Positions 25,779 to 35,254 of a stretch of 64,000 nucleotides of DNA are shown here, one piece after another. Position 1 is the first letter of the stretch. Each line of letters begins with the position of its first letter. This DNA is from Paenibacillus oceani. Lineage in GTDB: Bacteria; Bacillota; Bacilli; Paenibacillales; NBRC-103111. The notes under the pieces were generated by a model. The model searched no databases. It was not told the origin of the DNA and worked only from the letters and a program-made list of their open reading frames with translations. The stretch is taken from contig NZ_JACXJA010000051.1 of the NCBI RefSeq assembly GCF_014705615.1, positions 1-64,000 of the forward strand, read 5' to 3'. The translations under genes and the position numbers were made by a program.

Positions 25779-28700
25779 TTGCAATCATTGATCCGTGCAT
25801 TTTCCGAGGATCGCGATTTCCAGACGATCGTCACGGGGATCGAAACCGGCATGAGGGAGCAGCTCGTATCCGGCCTGGCCGGATCGTCGCGGCAGGTGTT
25901 TATGGCTGCGCTGCTGGAGAAGCTGGATCGACCCGTCTTTCTTGTGACACATAATATGTTTTCGGCGCAAAAAATAACGGAAGATCTGTTGGAATGTTTG
26001 CCGGAAGATCGAGTCATGTTGTATCCGGCCAACGAGCTTATGGTGACGGAGGCGGCAGTCGCCAGCCCCGAGACGCTCGCTCAGCGGATCGATGCGCTGA
26101 CCCGGCTCGCCGGCGGATTCCGCGGGATCGTCGTGGTGCCGTTTGCCGGCGTACGCAAGCTGCTGCCGCCGAGCGTTATATTCCGCGAAGCGCAGTTTAC
26201 GATCCGGGTAGGCGATACGGTCGAACTGGAATCGCTGCTTCAGCGGATGGTGGAGCTTGGCTACGAGCGGGTGGAGCGCGTAGAATCCAAAGGCGAGATG
26301 AGCGTTCGCGGAGGCATCCTGGACTTTTATCCGCTAACGTCGGCGACTCCATACCGGGTCGAGCTGTTCGACGTCGAAGTCGATTCGATTCGCAGCTTCG
26401 ATGCGGCCGACCAGCGTTCGATCGAGCAGATGTCCTCCATACTCGTAACGCCTTGCAAAGAACTCATCGCAGATAGAAAACGCTTTCAAAATGCTGCCCA
26501 GCATGCGTACGACTTGCTGCAGGAGCAACTGGCCAAGATGACCGACCGGCAGGTGAAGGAACGGCTGAAGGAAGAGATCGGCCACGATATCGAACAGATG
26601 CGCGAACATCAGTTTTTCGCGGGTCTCTATAAGTATGCCGGCTTGTTGTATCCGGAGCGTCATACGCTTATGGACTATATTCCGAAAGATACGATTCTCG
26701 TCATCGACGAACCGGGCCGTCTCATCGAGACGTCCAGGCAACTGGAGCGGGACGAAGGCGAATGGATGACAAGCCTGCTGGCGGAAGGTAAATCGCTTCC
26801 GGGCTTCGTATTATCCAAGCCATACGAGACGATCTTACAACGGACTGCGTTTCCGACGCTGTACGTCTCTTTGTTTTTGCGTCAGGTGCCGCAAACGCAG
26901 CCGCAAAATATCGTCAACTTTATGTGCCGGGCGATGCAAAATTTCCACGGGCAGATGAACGTGCTCAAGTCGGAGATGGAGCGCTGGAAAAAGACCGGCG
27001 CACGCGTAATGGTGCTGGCCAACGGCGAGGAGCGGGTAGAGCGGGTCCGCCGCGTGCTTGGCGATTATGAGATCGAGGAGCCGGCGATCCTGAACGGCAA
27101 TCTTCAGGCCGGCTTCGAGCTGCCGTCGATTCATTTGGTGGTTATTACCGAAGGCGAGATGTTTACGCAGAAAAACCGCAAAGTACGCAAAATCGATAAA
27201 AAGATGGACAACGCGGAGCGGATTAAGAGCTACACCGAGCTGAAGGTGGGCGACTATGTCGTTCACGTCAATCACGGGATCGGCAAATATGTCGGAATCG
27301 GGACGCTCGAGGTAGGCGGCATTCATAAAGACTACATGCACATCTTGTATGCCGGCGGCGACAAGCTGTCGGTGCCGATCGACCAGATCGACCTGATCCA
27401 GAAATATGTCGGCTCCGAGGAGAAGGAGCCCAAGGTCTACAAGCTGGGCGGCGCCGACTGGGCGCGTGTGAAGAGCAAGGTGCGCAGCACCGTACAGGAT
27501 ATCGCCGACGATCTGATCAAGCTGTATGCGGAGCGCCAGATGACGTCCGGTTATGCGTTCAACAAGGACTCCACCTATCAGCAGGAGTTCGAGGGCATGT
27601 TCCCGTACGACGAGACGCCGGACCAGCTTCGGGCGATCGAGGAAATCAAGAAAGACATGGAGAAGGCTCATCCGATGGACCGGCTGCTGTGCGGAGACGT
27701 CGGTTACGGCAAAACCGAGGTGGCTGTGCGTGCGGCGTTTAAGGCGGCGATCGACAACAAGCAGGTCGCGGTACTCGTCCCTACGACGATTTTGGCGCAG
27801 CAGCATTATGAAACGTTCCGCGAACGGTTCGCCGATTACCCGATCAATATCCGGGTGCTCAGCCGGTTCCGCTCCCAGAAGGAGCAGAAAGAGACGATCA
27901 AAAGCGTCAAGCAGGGGACGGTCGACATTGTCATCGGCACGCACCGGCTTTTGTCGACCGACCTTGTGTTTAAAGATCTGGGACTGCTCATCGTCGACGA
28001 GGAGCAGCGTTTCGGCGTAACGCATAAGGAGAAGCTGAAGCGGCTGAAGACCAATGTGGACGTACTGACGCTGACCGCAACGCCGATTCCGCGCACGTTG
28101 CATATGTCGATGCTGGGCGTACGCGATTTGTCCGTCATCGAGACGCCGCCGGAGAACCGGTTCCCGGTCCAAACGTATGTGGTCGAGCACAGCAACGCGC
28201 TTGTCCGGGAAGGGATCGAGCGGGAGCTGGCGCGTAACGGACAAGTGTATTATTTATACAACCGGGTACAGGGGATTAACCAGATGGCGGAGCAAATCTC
28301 GTTTCTGGTGCCTGATGCGAAGGTGGGCGTCGCTCACGGGCAAATGTCCGAGCAGGAGCTGGAGCGGACGATCCTCGACTTCCTGGACGGGGAGTACGAC
28401 GTACTCGTCAGTACGAGCATTATCGAGACCGGCGTAGACATCCCGAACGTCAATACGCTGATCGTTCACGATGCCGATAAGATGGGCTTGTCCCAGCTGT
28501 ATCAGCTGCGCGGACGGGTCGGGCGCTCGAACCGGATTGCGTACGCATATTTCACGTATCAGCGGGATAAAGTGCTGACGGAAGTCGCGGAGAAACGTCT
28601 GCAGGCGATCAAGGAATTTACCGAGCTCGGTTCCGGCTTCAAAATCGCCATGAGAGACTTGGCGATCCGCGGTGCTGGCAACTTGCTGGGGGCGGAGCAG

Positions 28701-29300
28701 CACGGGTTTATCGCATCGGTCGGCTTTGATCTCTATTCCCAGATGCTAGGGGAGGAGATAGCCAAGCGCAAGGCCGAACTGCACGGCGAGCAGCCGAAAG
28801 AACCGGTGGCGGCTGGCACCCAAATCGATCTGACGCTCGATGCCTATTTACCGTCGGATTATATTTATGATAGTATGCAGAAGATTGAGATTTACAAGAA
28901 AGTGGCAAATATTAAGACGCTTGAGGAAGCGAAAGACATGTATGAGGAAATTGAGGACCGTTTCGGTACGTTGCCTCAAGCGGTGTTGAATTTGCTCGCC
29001 GTCGCCAGGTTGAAAGTGTACGGAGCCGAATATGCGATCGAATCGATATCGCAAAAAGGAGACGATCTTCAAGTCAAGATTCATACCAGTGAAAACGGCA
29101 ATTTGGACGGTCAGCGGCTGCATGCCATTTCTTCGTTATTCGAAGGCCGGGTTAAGCTCGTTCCGGGGCCTCAAATCGTCATCCAGATGAAGTGCAAGGG
29201 CCTGGAGCCAGAAGCATCCATCGAAATGCTGGAACGTTTTCTGGTACAATACAGGGAGGCTTTAAAATCGAAAGGAGAGTTGCGTCATGTTGCCAATTAA
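25779..29300 (+). CDS. mfd: Transcription-repair coupling factor Mfd
   Basis: Mfd removes stalled RNA polymerase and recruits UvrA. The protein is 1173 residues from TTG 25779, which follows AAAAAGGAG; reading from 25680 would add 33 unsupported residues. Visible parts are the UvrB-like N-terminal domain (with LYPANELM and SVRGGILDFYPLT), the CarD-like RNA polymerase interaction domain near 490 (GDYVVHVNHGIGKYVGI), the helicase P-loop GDVGYGKTE near 640, DEEQ, and the RecG-like TRG region with GRVGRSNRIAYAYF. The last 14 bases overlap the following foldase gene. Confidence 0.96.
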   Translation: MQSLIRAFSEDRDFQTIVTGIETGMREQLVSGLAGSSRQVFMAALLEKLDRPVFLVTHNMFSAQKITEDLLECLPEDRVMLYPANELMVTEAAVASPETLAQRIDALTRLAGGFRGIVVVPFAGVRKLLPPSVIFREAQFTIRVGDTVELESLLQRMVELGYERVERVESKGEMSVRGGILDFYPLTSATPYRVELFDVEVDSIRSFDAADQRSIEQMSSILVTPCKELIADRKRFQNAAQHAYDLLQEQLAKMTDRQVKERLKEEIGHDIEQMREHQFFAGLYKYAGLLYPERHTLMDYIPKDTILVIDEPGRLIETSRQLERDEGEWMTSLLAEGKSLPGFVLSKPYETILQRTAFPTLYVSLFLRQVPQTQPQNIVNFMCRAMQNFHGQMNVLKSEMERWKKTGARVMVLANGEERVERVRRVLGDYEIEEPAILNGNLQAGFELPSIHLVVITEGEMFTQKNRKVRKIDKKMDNAERIKSYTELKVGDYVVHVNHGIGKYVGIGTLEVGGIHKDYMHILYAGGDKLSVPIDQIDLIQKYVGSEEKEPKVYKLGGADWARVKSKVRSTVQDIADDLIKLYAERQMTSGYAFNKDSTYQQEFEGMFPYDETPDQLRAIEEIKKDMEKAHPMDRLLCGDVGYGKTEVAVRAAFKAAIDNKQVAVLVPTTILAQQHYETFRERFADYPINIRVLSRFRSQKEQKETIKSVKQGTVDIVIGTHRLLSTDLVFKDLGLLIVDEEQRFGVTHKEKLKRLKTNVDVLTLTATPIPRTLHMSMLGVRDLSVIETPPENRFPVQTYVVEHSNALVREGIERELARNGQVYYLYNRVQGINQMAEQISFLVPDAKVGVAHGQMSEQELERTILDFLDGEYDVLVSTSIIETGVDIPNVNTLIVHDADKMGLSQLYQLRGRVGRSNRIAYAYFTYQRDKVLTEVAEKRLQAIKEFTELGSGFKIAMRDLAIRGAGNLLGAEQHGFIASVGFDLYSQMLGEEIAKRKAELHGEQPKEPVAAGTQIDLTLDAYLPSDYIYDSMQKIEIYKKVANIKTLEEAKDMYEEIEDRFGTLPQAVLNLLAVARLKVYGAEYAIESISQKGDDLQVKIHTSENGNLDGQRLHAISSLFEGRVKLVPGPQIVIQMKCKGLEPEASIEMLERFLVQYREALKSKGELRHVAN

Positions 29301-30330
29301 CCGCAGCAAGTCTGCGCGCCGGATATCCGTTGCCCTAGCATCGCTTCTCGTAGCGGCTCTGGCTTTGACCGGATGCGGCAAAGATAAAAATTCGGCTGCC
29401 GGAGCGAATGCCGGAAGCACGGAGGTCGTCGCCACGTATAAGGACGGCGGAAAAGTCACGCGCGGCGAGTACGATTCCTTCGTCGGCTCGGTTAAGTTTT
29501 TTAACCCGATGTATGCTCAATTTGAAACTGATCCGACGTTCCAGGATCATATGATGAAGCAGCTGATCGCCTTCCGGGTGCTCGGCCAGCAAGCGGACGA
29601 GCCGTCCAAGAAGGAAGCGGAGACCAAATCGAAAGAGCAGATCGACCAGATCAAATCCTACTTCGAACAGCAGGGCGGGGACAAAAACGCGCTCGACAAC
29701 CAGTTGAAGGAAGTTAACATTACGCAGGACGATTTGAAAAACTATATCAAGCAAAGCTTGATCGTGCTCGGGGACGCCGAGAAAAAAGTGACCGACGATC
29801 AAGTGAAAGCCAAATACGACGAGAACGCCAAAGCGAACGCCTACACGGTAGCTACGGTCAGCCACGTTCTTGTTGCTCTGAAGGATCAGAACCAGGAGAA
29901 AGATATCCGTACGAAGGAAGAGGCGCTGCAGCGGGCTCAGGAAGCGAAGCAGAAGCTTGATGCCGGAGCCGACTTCGCCGCGGTTGCCAAAGATTACTCC
30001 GATGACGGCAACAAAGATACCGGAGGCAAATACGAGAACGTGGACGTCAATCAATGGGTCGAGAATTTCAGGAAAGCGGCGATTGAGCTGCCGATCGGCA
30101 AAATCAGCGATCCGGTCGAGACCGAATACGGCTACCATGTCATGAAGGTGGAAGCGCGTAAAGATAAAACGTTCGACGAAGTGAAGGAGCAGCTCAAGGG
30201 CGAGCTGGCCGAAACGCAAGTGATGGACTTTATCGACAAAGACTTACCGGGCATTATTGAGAAAGTCGAAACGGACAAGCTGCCGAAAGCCGAACCGGCT
30301 CCGGCCGCCGGCGGACAGACAACCAAATAA
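29287..30330 (+). CDS. PrsA-like peptidyl-prolyl cis-trans isomerase lipoprotein
   Basis: This 347-residue protein has a lipoprotein signal with lipobox LTGC (C30), so it should be anchored on the outer face of the membrane. A SurA-N-like helical region is followed by a parvulin (rotamase) domain at about 190-290 with VSHVLVAL and EYGYHVMKVE. It probably helps fold exported proteins. The ATG lies inside the end of mfd (14-base overlap), and GAAAGGAGAG precedes it, so translation may be coupled. A terminator follows. Confidence 0.88.
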   Translation: MLPINRSKSARRISVALASLLVAALALTGCGKDKNSAAGANAGSTEVVATYKDGGKVTRGEYDSFVGSVKFFNPMYAQFETDPTFQDHMMKQLIAFRVLGQQADEPSKKEAETKSKEQIDQIKSYFEQQGGDKNALDNQLKEVNITQDDLKNYIKQSLIVLGDAEKKVTDDQVKAKYDENAKANAYTVATVSHVLVALKDQNQEKDIRTKEEALQRAQEAKQKLDAGADFAAVAKDYSDDGNKDTGGKYENVDVNQWVENFRKAAIELPIGKISDPVETEYGYHVMKVEARKDKTFDEVKEQLKGELAETQVMDFIDKDLPGIIEKVETDKLPKAEPAPAAGGQTTK

Positions 30331-30353
30331 GGTATTCAAACTTCTCCACAGAA

Positions 30354-30380
30354 GGTGTCCTGGTCCAGGGCGCCTTTTTT
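30354..30380 (+). terminator. Intrinsic terminator of the mfd-foldase unit
   Basis: GGTGTCCTG pairs with CAGGGCGCC (two G-U) around a 3-nt loop, followed by six T. Confidence 0.88.
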
Positions 30381-30387
30381 CCACTCT

Positions 30388-30417
30388 GCATAAGAATTTG
30401 GGAGCAGTAACATACTA
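30388..30417 (+). promoter_or_regulatory. spoVT promoter (sigma-G type)
   Basis: GCATA (30388-30392) and CATACTA (30411-30417) match GMATR and CATNMTA perfectly and are 18 bases apart. B. subtilis spoVT depends on sigma-G. Confidence 0.75.
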
Positions 30418-30538
30418 TGGGCAGACATTGAAACAAGCAGTACAATCGTCTGTCGACTTCCTGTCACAGGAAGAGCGAATAGAGCGTCACCATCCAGTTC
30501 GTACCAAAACTTCATTGGAAAGTGAGGCAACCAGAATC

Positions 30539-31081
30539 ATGAAAGCAACTGGAATTGTTCGTCGGATCGATGATTTGGGCCGAGTCGTAATACCGAAGGA
30601 AATTCGCCGCACGCTGCGGATTCGCGAAGGCGATCCGTTAGAAATATTCGTGGACCGCGACGGCGAAGTGATACTTAAGAAATACTCGCCGATCGGAGAA
30701 CTTGGGGATTTTGCCAAGGAATATGCCGAATCGTTGTATGAAAGCACGAATCATATTACTATGATTTCCGACCGGGACACGGTTATCGCCGTAGCCGGAG
30801 GCTCTAAAAAAGAGTATCTCGACAAGCCAATCGGGCCTTACGTCGAAACGTGCATGGAGAACCGCAAGGCGACCGTGGAGACGAATGCGGGACAGTTTGA
30901 GCTATGCAAAGATTTGAGCGAGTTGTACAGCTCGTTCGTCATCGCTCCGATCGTCGCAGGCGGAGATCCGATCGGTGCGGTTATGCTGGTCAACAAGGAT
31001 GAAACGGTCAAGATGGGACAGATGGAACTGAAAATGGCGGAAACGGCTGCTGCTTTCCTCGCCAAGCAGATGGAGCAGTAA
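30539..31081 (+). CDS. spoVT: Stage V sporulation regulator SpoVT
   Basis: SpoVT tunes sigma-G-dependent genes in the forespore. The 180-residue protein has an N-terminal AbrB-type swapped-hairpin domain (about 1-50, ATGIVRRIDDLGRVVIPKEI) and a C-terminal GAF-like domain ending in MAETAAAFLAKQMEQ. The ATG at 30539 aligns with the family. Reading from 30257 would run back through a terminator and promoter. Confidence 0.95.
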   Translation: MKATGIVRRIDDLGRVVIPKEIRRTLRIREGDPLEIFVDRDGEVILKKYSPIGELGDFAKEYAESLYESTNHITMISDRDTVIAVAGGSKKEYLDKPIGPYVETCMENRKATVETNAGQFELCKDLSELYSSFVIAPIVAGGDPIGAVMLVNKDETVKMGQMELKMAETAAAFLAKQMEQ

Positions 31082-31102
31082 ATCGGCGGCTTATCATGAC
31101 AG

Positions 31103-31146
31103 AGCTTCACGGAGGAGGCAATACGTCCGCCGGCGAAGCTTTTTTG
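31103..31146 (+). terminator. Intrinsic terminator of spoVT
   Basis: AGCTTC pairs with GAAGCT, with further partial GGAGG/TCCGCC pairing inside, followed by six T. Confidence 0.75.
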
Positions 31147-31169
31147 TTTGGGATTGATCGGTTATACTT

Positions 31170-31215
31170 AAGAACGAAGTCAAAACAAACAAAGCTTACA
31201 TTCGACTTCGTTCTT
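31170..31215. repeat. Perfect 12-bp inverted repeat upstream of the SpoVB-like gene
   Basis: AAGAACGAAGTC (31170-31181) and GACTTCGTTCTT (31204-31215) are separated by 22 bases of A-rich sequence. There is no T run after it. It may be an operator or an RNA hairpin in the leader. Confidence 0.6.
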
Positions 31216-31262
31216 CAATGTACATAGTTTAAAGCGTCGGTTGCGAATGGAGAGGGAAGCGC

Positions 31263-32921
31263 ATGTCACAAGGCCCGGGCCCGACGGAGGTTCCCGCAAG
31301 GGCGCTAGTCAAGGGCGCAGTCGTGCTTGGTGCGGCCGCAATCGTGTCCAAGTTGCTCGGTACGATGCAGAAAATTCCGCTGCAGAACGTAGCCGGCGAC
31401 AACGTATTCGGGATTTATAATGCGGTTTATCCGCTCTATATCACGATATTGGTTTTGGCGACGGCCGGCTTCCCGGTCGCCGTCTCTCGCTTCGTAGCGG
31501 AGGAGCGGGCGCTTGGGAGGCCGGACGGAGCCCGCGGTATTCTGAAGATGGCGCTAAAGCTGGCGGTAGGGACCGGGCTCGTCTGTTTCGTCCTGCTTTA
31601 TTTCGGAGCGGGGACGATCGCCTCGTGGATCGGCAACCGGCAAACGGAAGAGGCTTTGCGAAGCGTTTCGTTTGCTTTGTTTTTCGTTCCGGCGCTGGCG
31701 ACGATTCGCGGTTATTTTCAAGGAATCGGACAGATGGCGCCCACCGGCGTATCCCAAGTCGCGGAGCAATTAGTACGCGTCGCCGTTATGGTCACGCTTC
31801 TGATCATGCTCGTCCGTGCAGATGCTTCGGATAGCCTGATCGCGGCAGGAGCGACGTTCGGCTCCGCAGCAGGGGCGCTGGCGGGGCTTGGCGTCGTCCT
31901 TCTCTACTGGCGGTCTCATCGGCTGAGGGAGCGCGGCTTGAGGCCGGTTGTGCGACCCGATACGACAAACGGACCGCGTGTCGGATACGGCCGCTTTATC
32001 GCTTATGCGCTGCCGATCTGCCTGGGCGCTATTGTGCTCCCGGTATTGACGCTGGTGGATACGTTTACGATACCTCGTCTGCTCGCCAGAAGCGGTTATG
32101 ACGAAGTGGGAGCGATGGCTCAGTTCGGGCTGTACAATCACGGTTTGCCGCTCGTTCAACTGGTGTCGATGGTCGTCTCCTCGATGTCTGTAGCGTTAGT
32201 TCCCGCCATCTCCGAAGCGAAGGCGTCCGGAACGTTAGCCGCAGTAAGGGGGAGCGCGGAAGCTTCTCTTCGCCTGACCTGGCTGATCGGTCTGGCTGCA
32301 TCGGCAGGACTCGCCGTGACGGCCATGCCGCTGAATGTGATGTTTTATAAAGAAGCCGAGGGCTACGGCGTGATGATGATTTTGGCCTTTACAGTCGTAT
32401 TCAGTGTAATACAGATTGTCTCGGGGGCTATGCTCCAAGGACTCGGCGCAGAACGCGCGACCGTCCTGCATCTGCTTGCGGCCGCTCTGGTGAAGGTTGT
32501 GCTGAACGTATGGCTGATGCCGATATGGGGAATTGCCGGAGCGGCCGTCTCCGCTGTGGCCGCTTATGCGGTTGCGGCGGCCTTGAACGTGTACCGGTTG
32601 CGGAGACTCGGATTTATCCGGATGCCATGGCGCGACTATACATGGAAACCTGCCGTATGTACACTGGTTCTGAGTCTGGCCGCATTAGCCGTCGTAGGGG
32701 CGGCAGAACCGCTGCTGACGCAAGCCGCGCCGGAACTGTCGTACAGATGGCGGATGACGGTCATTGCCCTTCTGGCCGTCGCTGCAGGGGCTCTGGCGTT
32801 CGCCTTGACGCTGTTCAAGACAGGGGCGATCAGCGCGGAGGAGCTGGGCGCCGTTCCGAAGCTTGGAAACAAGCTGGTATCCTTGCTGCGCAAAGCGCGG
32901 CTGCTGCGACACCGAAACTAA
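31263..32921 (+). CDS. MOP-superfamily flippase, SpoVB/YabM-like
   Basis: This 552-residue integral membrane protein has about 14 hydrophobic segments and the polysaccharide-biosynthesis (MurJ/SpoVB) layout, with GTMQKIPLQNVAGDNVFGIYN near the N-terminus. B. subtilis YabM lies at the same site between spoVT and mazG. Such proteins move lipid-linked sugar precursors across the membrane; the substrate is not known. The ATG at 31263 follows GAGAGGGAAG. Confidence 0.82.
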   Translation: MSQGPGPTEVPARALVKGAVVLGAAAIVSKLLGTMQKIPLQNVAGDNVFGIYNAVYPLYITILVLATAGFPVAVSRFVAEERALGRPDGARGILKMALKLAVGTGLVCFVLLYFGAGTIASWIGNRQTEEALRSVSFALFFVPALATIRGYFQGIGQMAPTGVSQVAEQLVRVAVMVTLLIMLVRADASDSLIAAGATFGSAAGALAGLGVVLLYWRSHRLRERGLRPVVRPDTTNGPRVGYGRFIAYALPICLGAIVLPVLTLVDTFTIPRLLARSGYDEVGAMAQFGLYNHGLPLVQLVSMVVSSMSVALVPAISEAKASGTLAAVRGSAEASLRLTWLIGLAASAGLAVTAMPLNVMFYKEAEGYGVMMILAFTVVFSVIQIVSGAMLQGLGAERATVLHLLAAALVKVVLNVWLMPIWGIAGAAVSAVAAYAVAAALNVYRLRRLGFIRMPWRDYTWKPAVCTLVLSLAALAVVGAAEPLLTQAAPELSYRWRMTVIALLAVAAGALAFALTLFKTGAISAEELGAVPKLGNKLVSLLRKARLLRHRN

Positions 32922-32933
32922 AGGAGGACCCGT

Positions 32934-34427
32934 ATGCGAGCAAGCATCACTGTCGTCGGACTCGGTTCCGGAGACGAAAATCAACTGACGTTAGGCGTCT
33001 GGAAAACGCTTCAATCTGCCGGATCTGTGTATGTGCGTACAGAGCATCATCCGGTTATCGATTATTTGAAACAAAACGGCGTTGCGGTACAATCGTTCGA
33101 CGGGATCTACGAATCCCGCGGTTCGTTTGCAGACGTATACGATACGATCGTCGGACAACTGATTGAGGCTGCCAAGGCCGGTGGCGGCCCTGTCGTGTAC
33201 GCCGTACCCGGGCATCCGATGGTGGCCGAATCGACAACCATGCTGCTCCGCGGGCGTTGTCCGGACGAAGGGATCGATTTGACGGTGACCGGCGGGGAAA
33301 GCTTCCTGGATCAGGCGTTCACCCGGTTCGGTTTCGACCCGATCGAAGGTTTTGCGCTGATCGATGCGACCGCGCTTTCAACCGAAGGTTCCGCTGTTCT
33401 CGATCCCCGGATGCATACATTAATCGCCCAAGTCTATGACACGCATACGGCTTCCGATGCCAAACTGTTTCTCATGGACGCGCTGCCTGACGATTATGAG
33501 GTAGTCGTAGGCCACGAGCTCGGAGTGACGGGGCGCGAACGGATCGTCACCGTACCGCTGTATGAGCTGGACCGTCTGGAAGGGTACGGCAATTTGTCGC
33601 TTGTCTGGATTCCCCGGGCCAAGGACGATTCGGTCCGGATGCGTTCGTTCGAGAGACTGCGTGAAATCGTCGACATTTTGCGAAGTCCGGAAGGATGTCC
33701 GTGGGATCGGGAGCAAACCCATGCGAGTATCCGCAAAAATCTGATCGAGGAAACGTACGAGGTGCTGGAGACGATCGACGACGACGACCCGGAGGCGATG
33801 TGCGAGGAGCTCGGCGATTTGCTGCTGCAAATTATGCTGCATAGCCAAATGGAGGTGGAAACCGGTACGTTTAACGTATTCGACGTCATCGAAGGTTTGA
33901 ACGAGAAGCTGATCCGCCGTCATCCGCACGTGTTCGGCGATCAGGGAGCTAGCGACTCCGAGGAGGCGCTGCAAAACTGGAATGCGATGAAAGCGGAGGA
34001 GAAGCGGAAGGCGGGAATCGATGTCGCCCAGCTGTCCGTTTTGTCGGGCGTTCCGCGCGATTTGCCGGGCTTGATGAAGGCGTACAAGCTTCAGAAGAAG
34101 GCGGCTCAGGTCGGTTTCGACTGGGAGAGAACGGATGAAGTGTACGCGAAAATCGAAGAGGAGCTGCGCGAGTTGAAGGAGGCGCCGGAGGAGGAGCGGA
34201 CCGGCGAGCTTGGCGATCTGTTGTTTGCCGTTGTCAATTTAGCTCGATTTTTGCGGATTGACCCCGAAGAAGCGATTGCGGCGACGAACCGGAAATTCGT
34301 CCGGAGGTTCGAATATATCGAGCAAAAACTGCGTGAATCGGGCAAATCCTTTGAGCAGACAGGGCTGGATGAGATGGAAAAATTTTGGCAGGAAGCAAAA
34401 AAACTTTCGAAAAATGCGGGAGTGTAG
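32934..34427 (+). CDS. yabN: Two-domain MazG family pyrophosphohydrolase (YabN)
   Basis: The 497-residue protein fuses an N-terminal tetrapyrrole-methylase-like domain (about 1-220, ITVVGLGSGDENQLTLG) to a C-terminal MazG nucleotide pyrophosphohydrolase (from about 240). The MazG metal site is seen in EETYEVLETI and ELGDLLLQIMLHSQM, repeated near the end as ELGDLLFAVVNLARF. By family it hydrolyses non-canonical NTPs; the role of the methylase-like half is unknown. ATG 32934 follows AAAGGAGG. Confidence 0.9.
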   Translation: MRASITVVGLGSGDENQLTLGVWKTLQSAGSVYVRTEHHPVIDYLKQNGVAVQSFDGIYESRGSFADVYDTIVGQLIEAAKAGGGPVVYAVPGHPMVAESTTMLLRGRCPDEGIDLTVTGGESFLDQAFTRFGFDPIEGFALIDATALSTEGSAVLDPRMHTLIAQVYDTHTASDAKLFLMDALPDDYEVVVGHELGVTGRERIVTVPLYELDRLEGYGNLSLVWIPRAKDDSVRMRSFERLREIVDILRSPEGCPWDREQTHASIRKNLIEETYEVLETIDDDDPEAMCEELGDLLLQIMLHSQMEVETGTFNVFDVIEGLNEKLIRRHPHVFGDQGASDSEEALQNWNAMKAEEKRKAGIDVAQLSVLSGVPRDLPGLMKAYKLQKKAAQVGFDWERTDEVYAKIEEELRELKEAPEEERTGELGDLLFAVVNLARFLRIDPEEAIAATNRKFVRRFEYIEQKLRESGKSFEQTGLDEMEKFWQEAKKLSKNAGV

Positions 34428-34540
34428 AAGGAATTTCCTGACCGACAAAGAATACTACTACCGTACAGGCTTTTTGAGCCAGGTAACTATAGCTAATATG
34501 GCGTAAGCTTTCAGCCAACTATTTTAGGAGGAATCAATCG

Positions 34541-34813
34541 ATGAACAAGACAGATCTCGTAAACAACATCGCTGCTAAAAGCGGATTGTCCAAAAAGGAT
34601 GTCGAATCCGTATTGAACGGTTTCTTGGGTGAAGTAACGGATGCATTGTCCGCTGGCGGTAAAGTACAATTGATCGGTTTCGGCACGTTCGAGACTCGTA
34701 CGCGCTCCGGTCGTACAGGCCGCAACCCGCAAACGGGCCAAGAAATCAAAATCCCTGCTTCCAAAGTTCCTGCATTCAAAGCGGGCAACAAGCTTAAAGA
34801 AGCTGTAAAATAA
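34541..34813 (+). CDS. hup: HU family DNA-binding protein
   Basis: HU bends and compacts DNA. The 90-residue protein shows MNKTDLVNNIAAKSGLSKKD at the start and the GFGTFETRTRSGRTGRNPQTG arm. The ATG at 34541 follows TTAGGAGG. In B. subtilis the HU gene hbs lies elsewhere, so its position between mazG and rlbA is a lineage feature. It shares its last stop base with the next ATG (TAATG). Confidence 0.96.
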   Translation: MNKTDLVNNIAAKSGLSKKDVESVLNGFLGEVTDALSAGGKVQLIGFGTFETRTRSGRTGRNPQTGQEIKIPASKVPAFKAGNKLKEAVK

Positions 34814-35073
34814 TGCGTCTCGACAAGTTTCTGAAAGTATCCAGATTGATTAAGCGCCGCACGGTCGCCAAGGACGTATCCGATCAAGGCCGCATCTGGA
34901 TTAACGGGAAGGAAGCAAAGGCGAGCAGCACCGTTAAGATCGGCGACGAGCTGATGATCCGATTCGGACAGAAGAGCGTAACCGTTCGGGTGGAGCGGAT
35001 CTCCGAAACTTCCCGGAAAGAAGAAGCCAGCGAGATGTATACGGTGATCAAGGAAGAATCGAATCAGGATTGA
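34813..35073 (+). CDS. rlbA: RlbA/Hsp15-like S4-domain RNA-binding protein (YabO)
   Basis: The 86-residue protein is a single S4 RNA-binding domain, MRLDKFLKVSRLIKRRTVAK, with the GRIWINGKEAKAS turn. Family members bind dissociated 50S subunits that carry nascent chains. The TAATG overlap with hup indicates translational coupling. No separate ribosome binding site is evident. Confidence 0.92.
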   Translation: MRLDKFLKVSRLIKRRTVAKDVSDQGRIWINGKEAKASSTVKIGDELMIRFGQKSVTVRVERISETSRKEEASEMYTVIKEESNQD

Positions 35074-35086
35074 TTCGATAGCGAAG

Positions 35087-35111
35087 ACCGGCCAATGGGG
35101 CCGGTTTTTTT
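35087..35111 (+). terminator. Intrinsic terminator of hup-rlbA
   Basis: ACCGGCC pairs with GGCCGGT around a 5-nt loop, followed by seven T. Confidence 0.9.
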
Positions 35112-35145
35112 AATATCTGGAATGGTTAGAATCAACACCGTTGTC

Positions 35146-35181
35146 CGAAAAAGCCGCCTCGACACGGGCAGGAGCGGCTTG
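35146..35181 (-). terminator. Intrinsic terminator of the minus-strand gene at 35255
   Basis: On the minus strand AAGCCGC pairs with GCGGCTT around a 16-nt loop, followed by TTT. It lies about 75 bases after the stop of the convergent hypothetical gene. Confidence 0.65.
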
Positions 35182-35254
35182 GGACTACGAATCCGCATAA
35201 AGGGGCTGGCGTCACCAGTTGGTTGAACTCGGCCGGGTCCCTGTTTCAGCTCTG

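Noticed and set aside
26835-28244. Long minus-strand reading frame of 469 codons inside mfd
   Set aside because: It is antisense to conserved Mfd helicase motifs; GC-rich codon use of mfd creates long shadow frames.
30257-30538. N-terminal extension of SpoVT to 30257
   Set aside because: It would overlap the foldase end, a terminator and the sigma-G promoter; the family starts at 30539.
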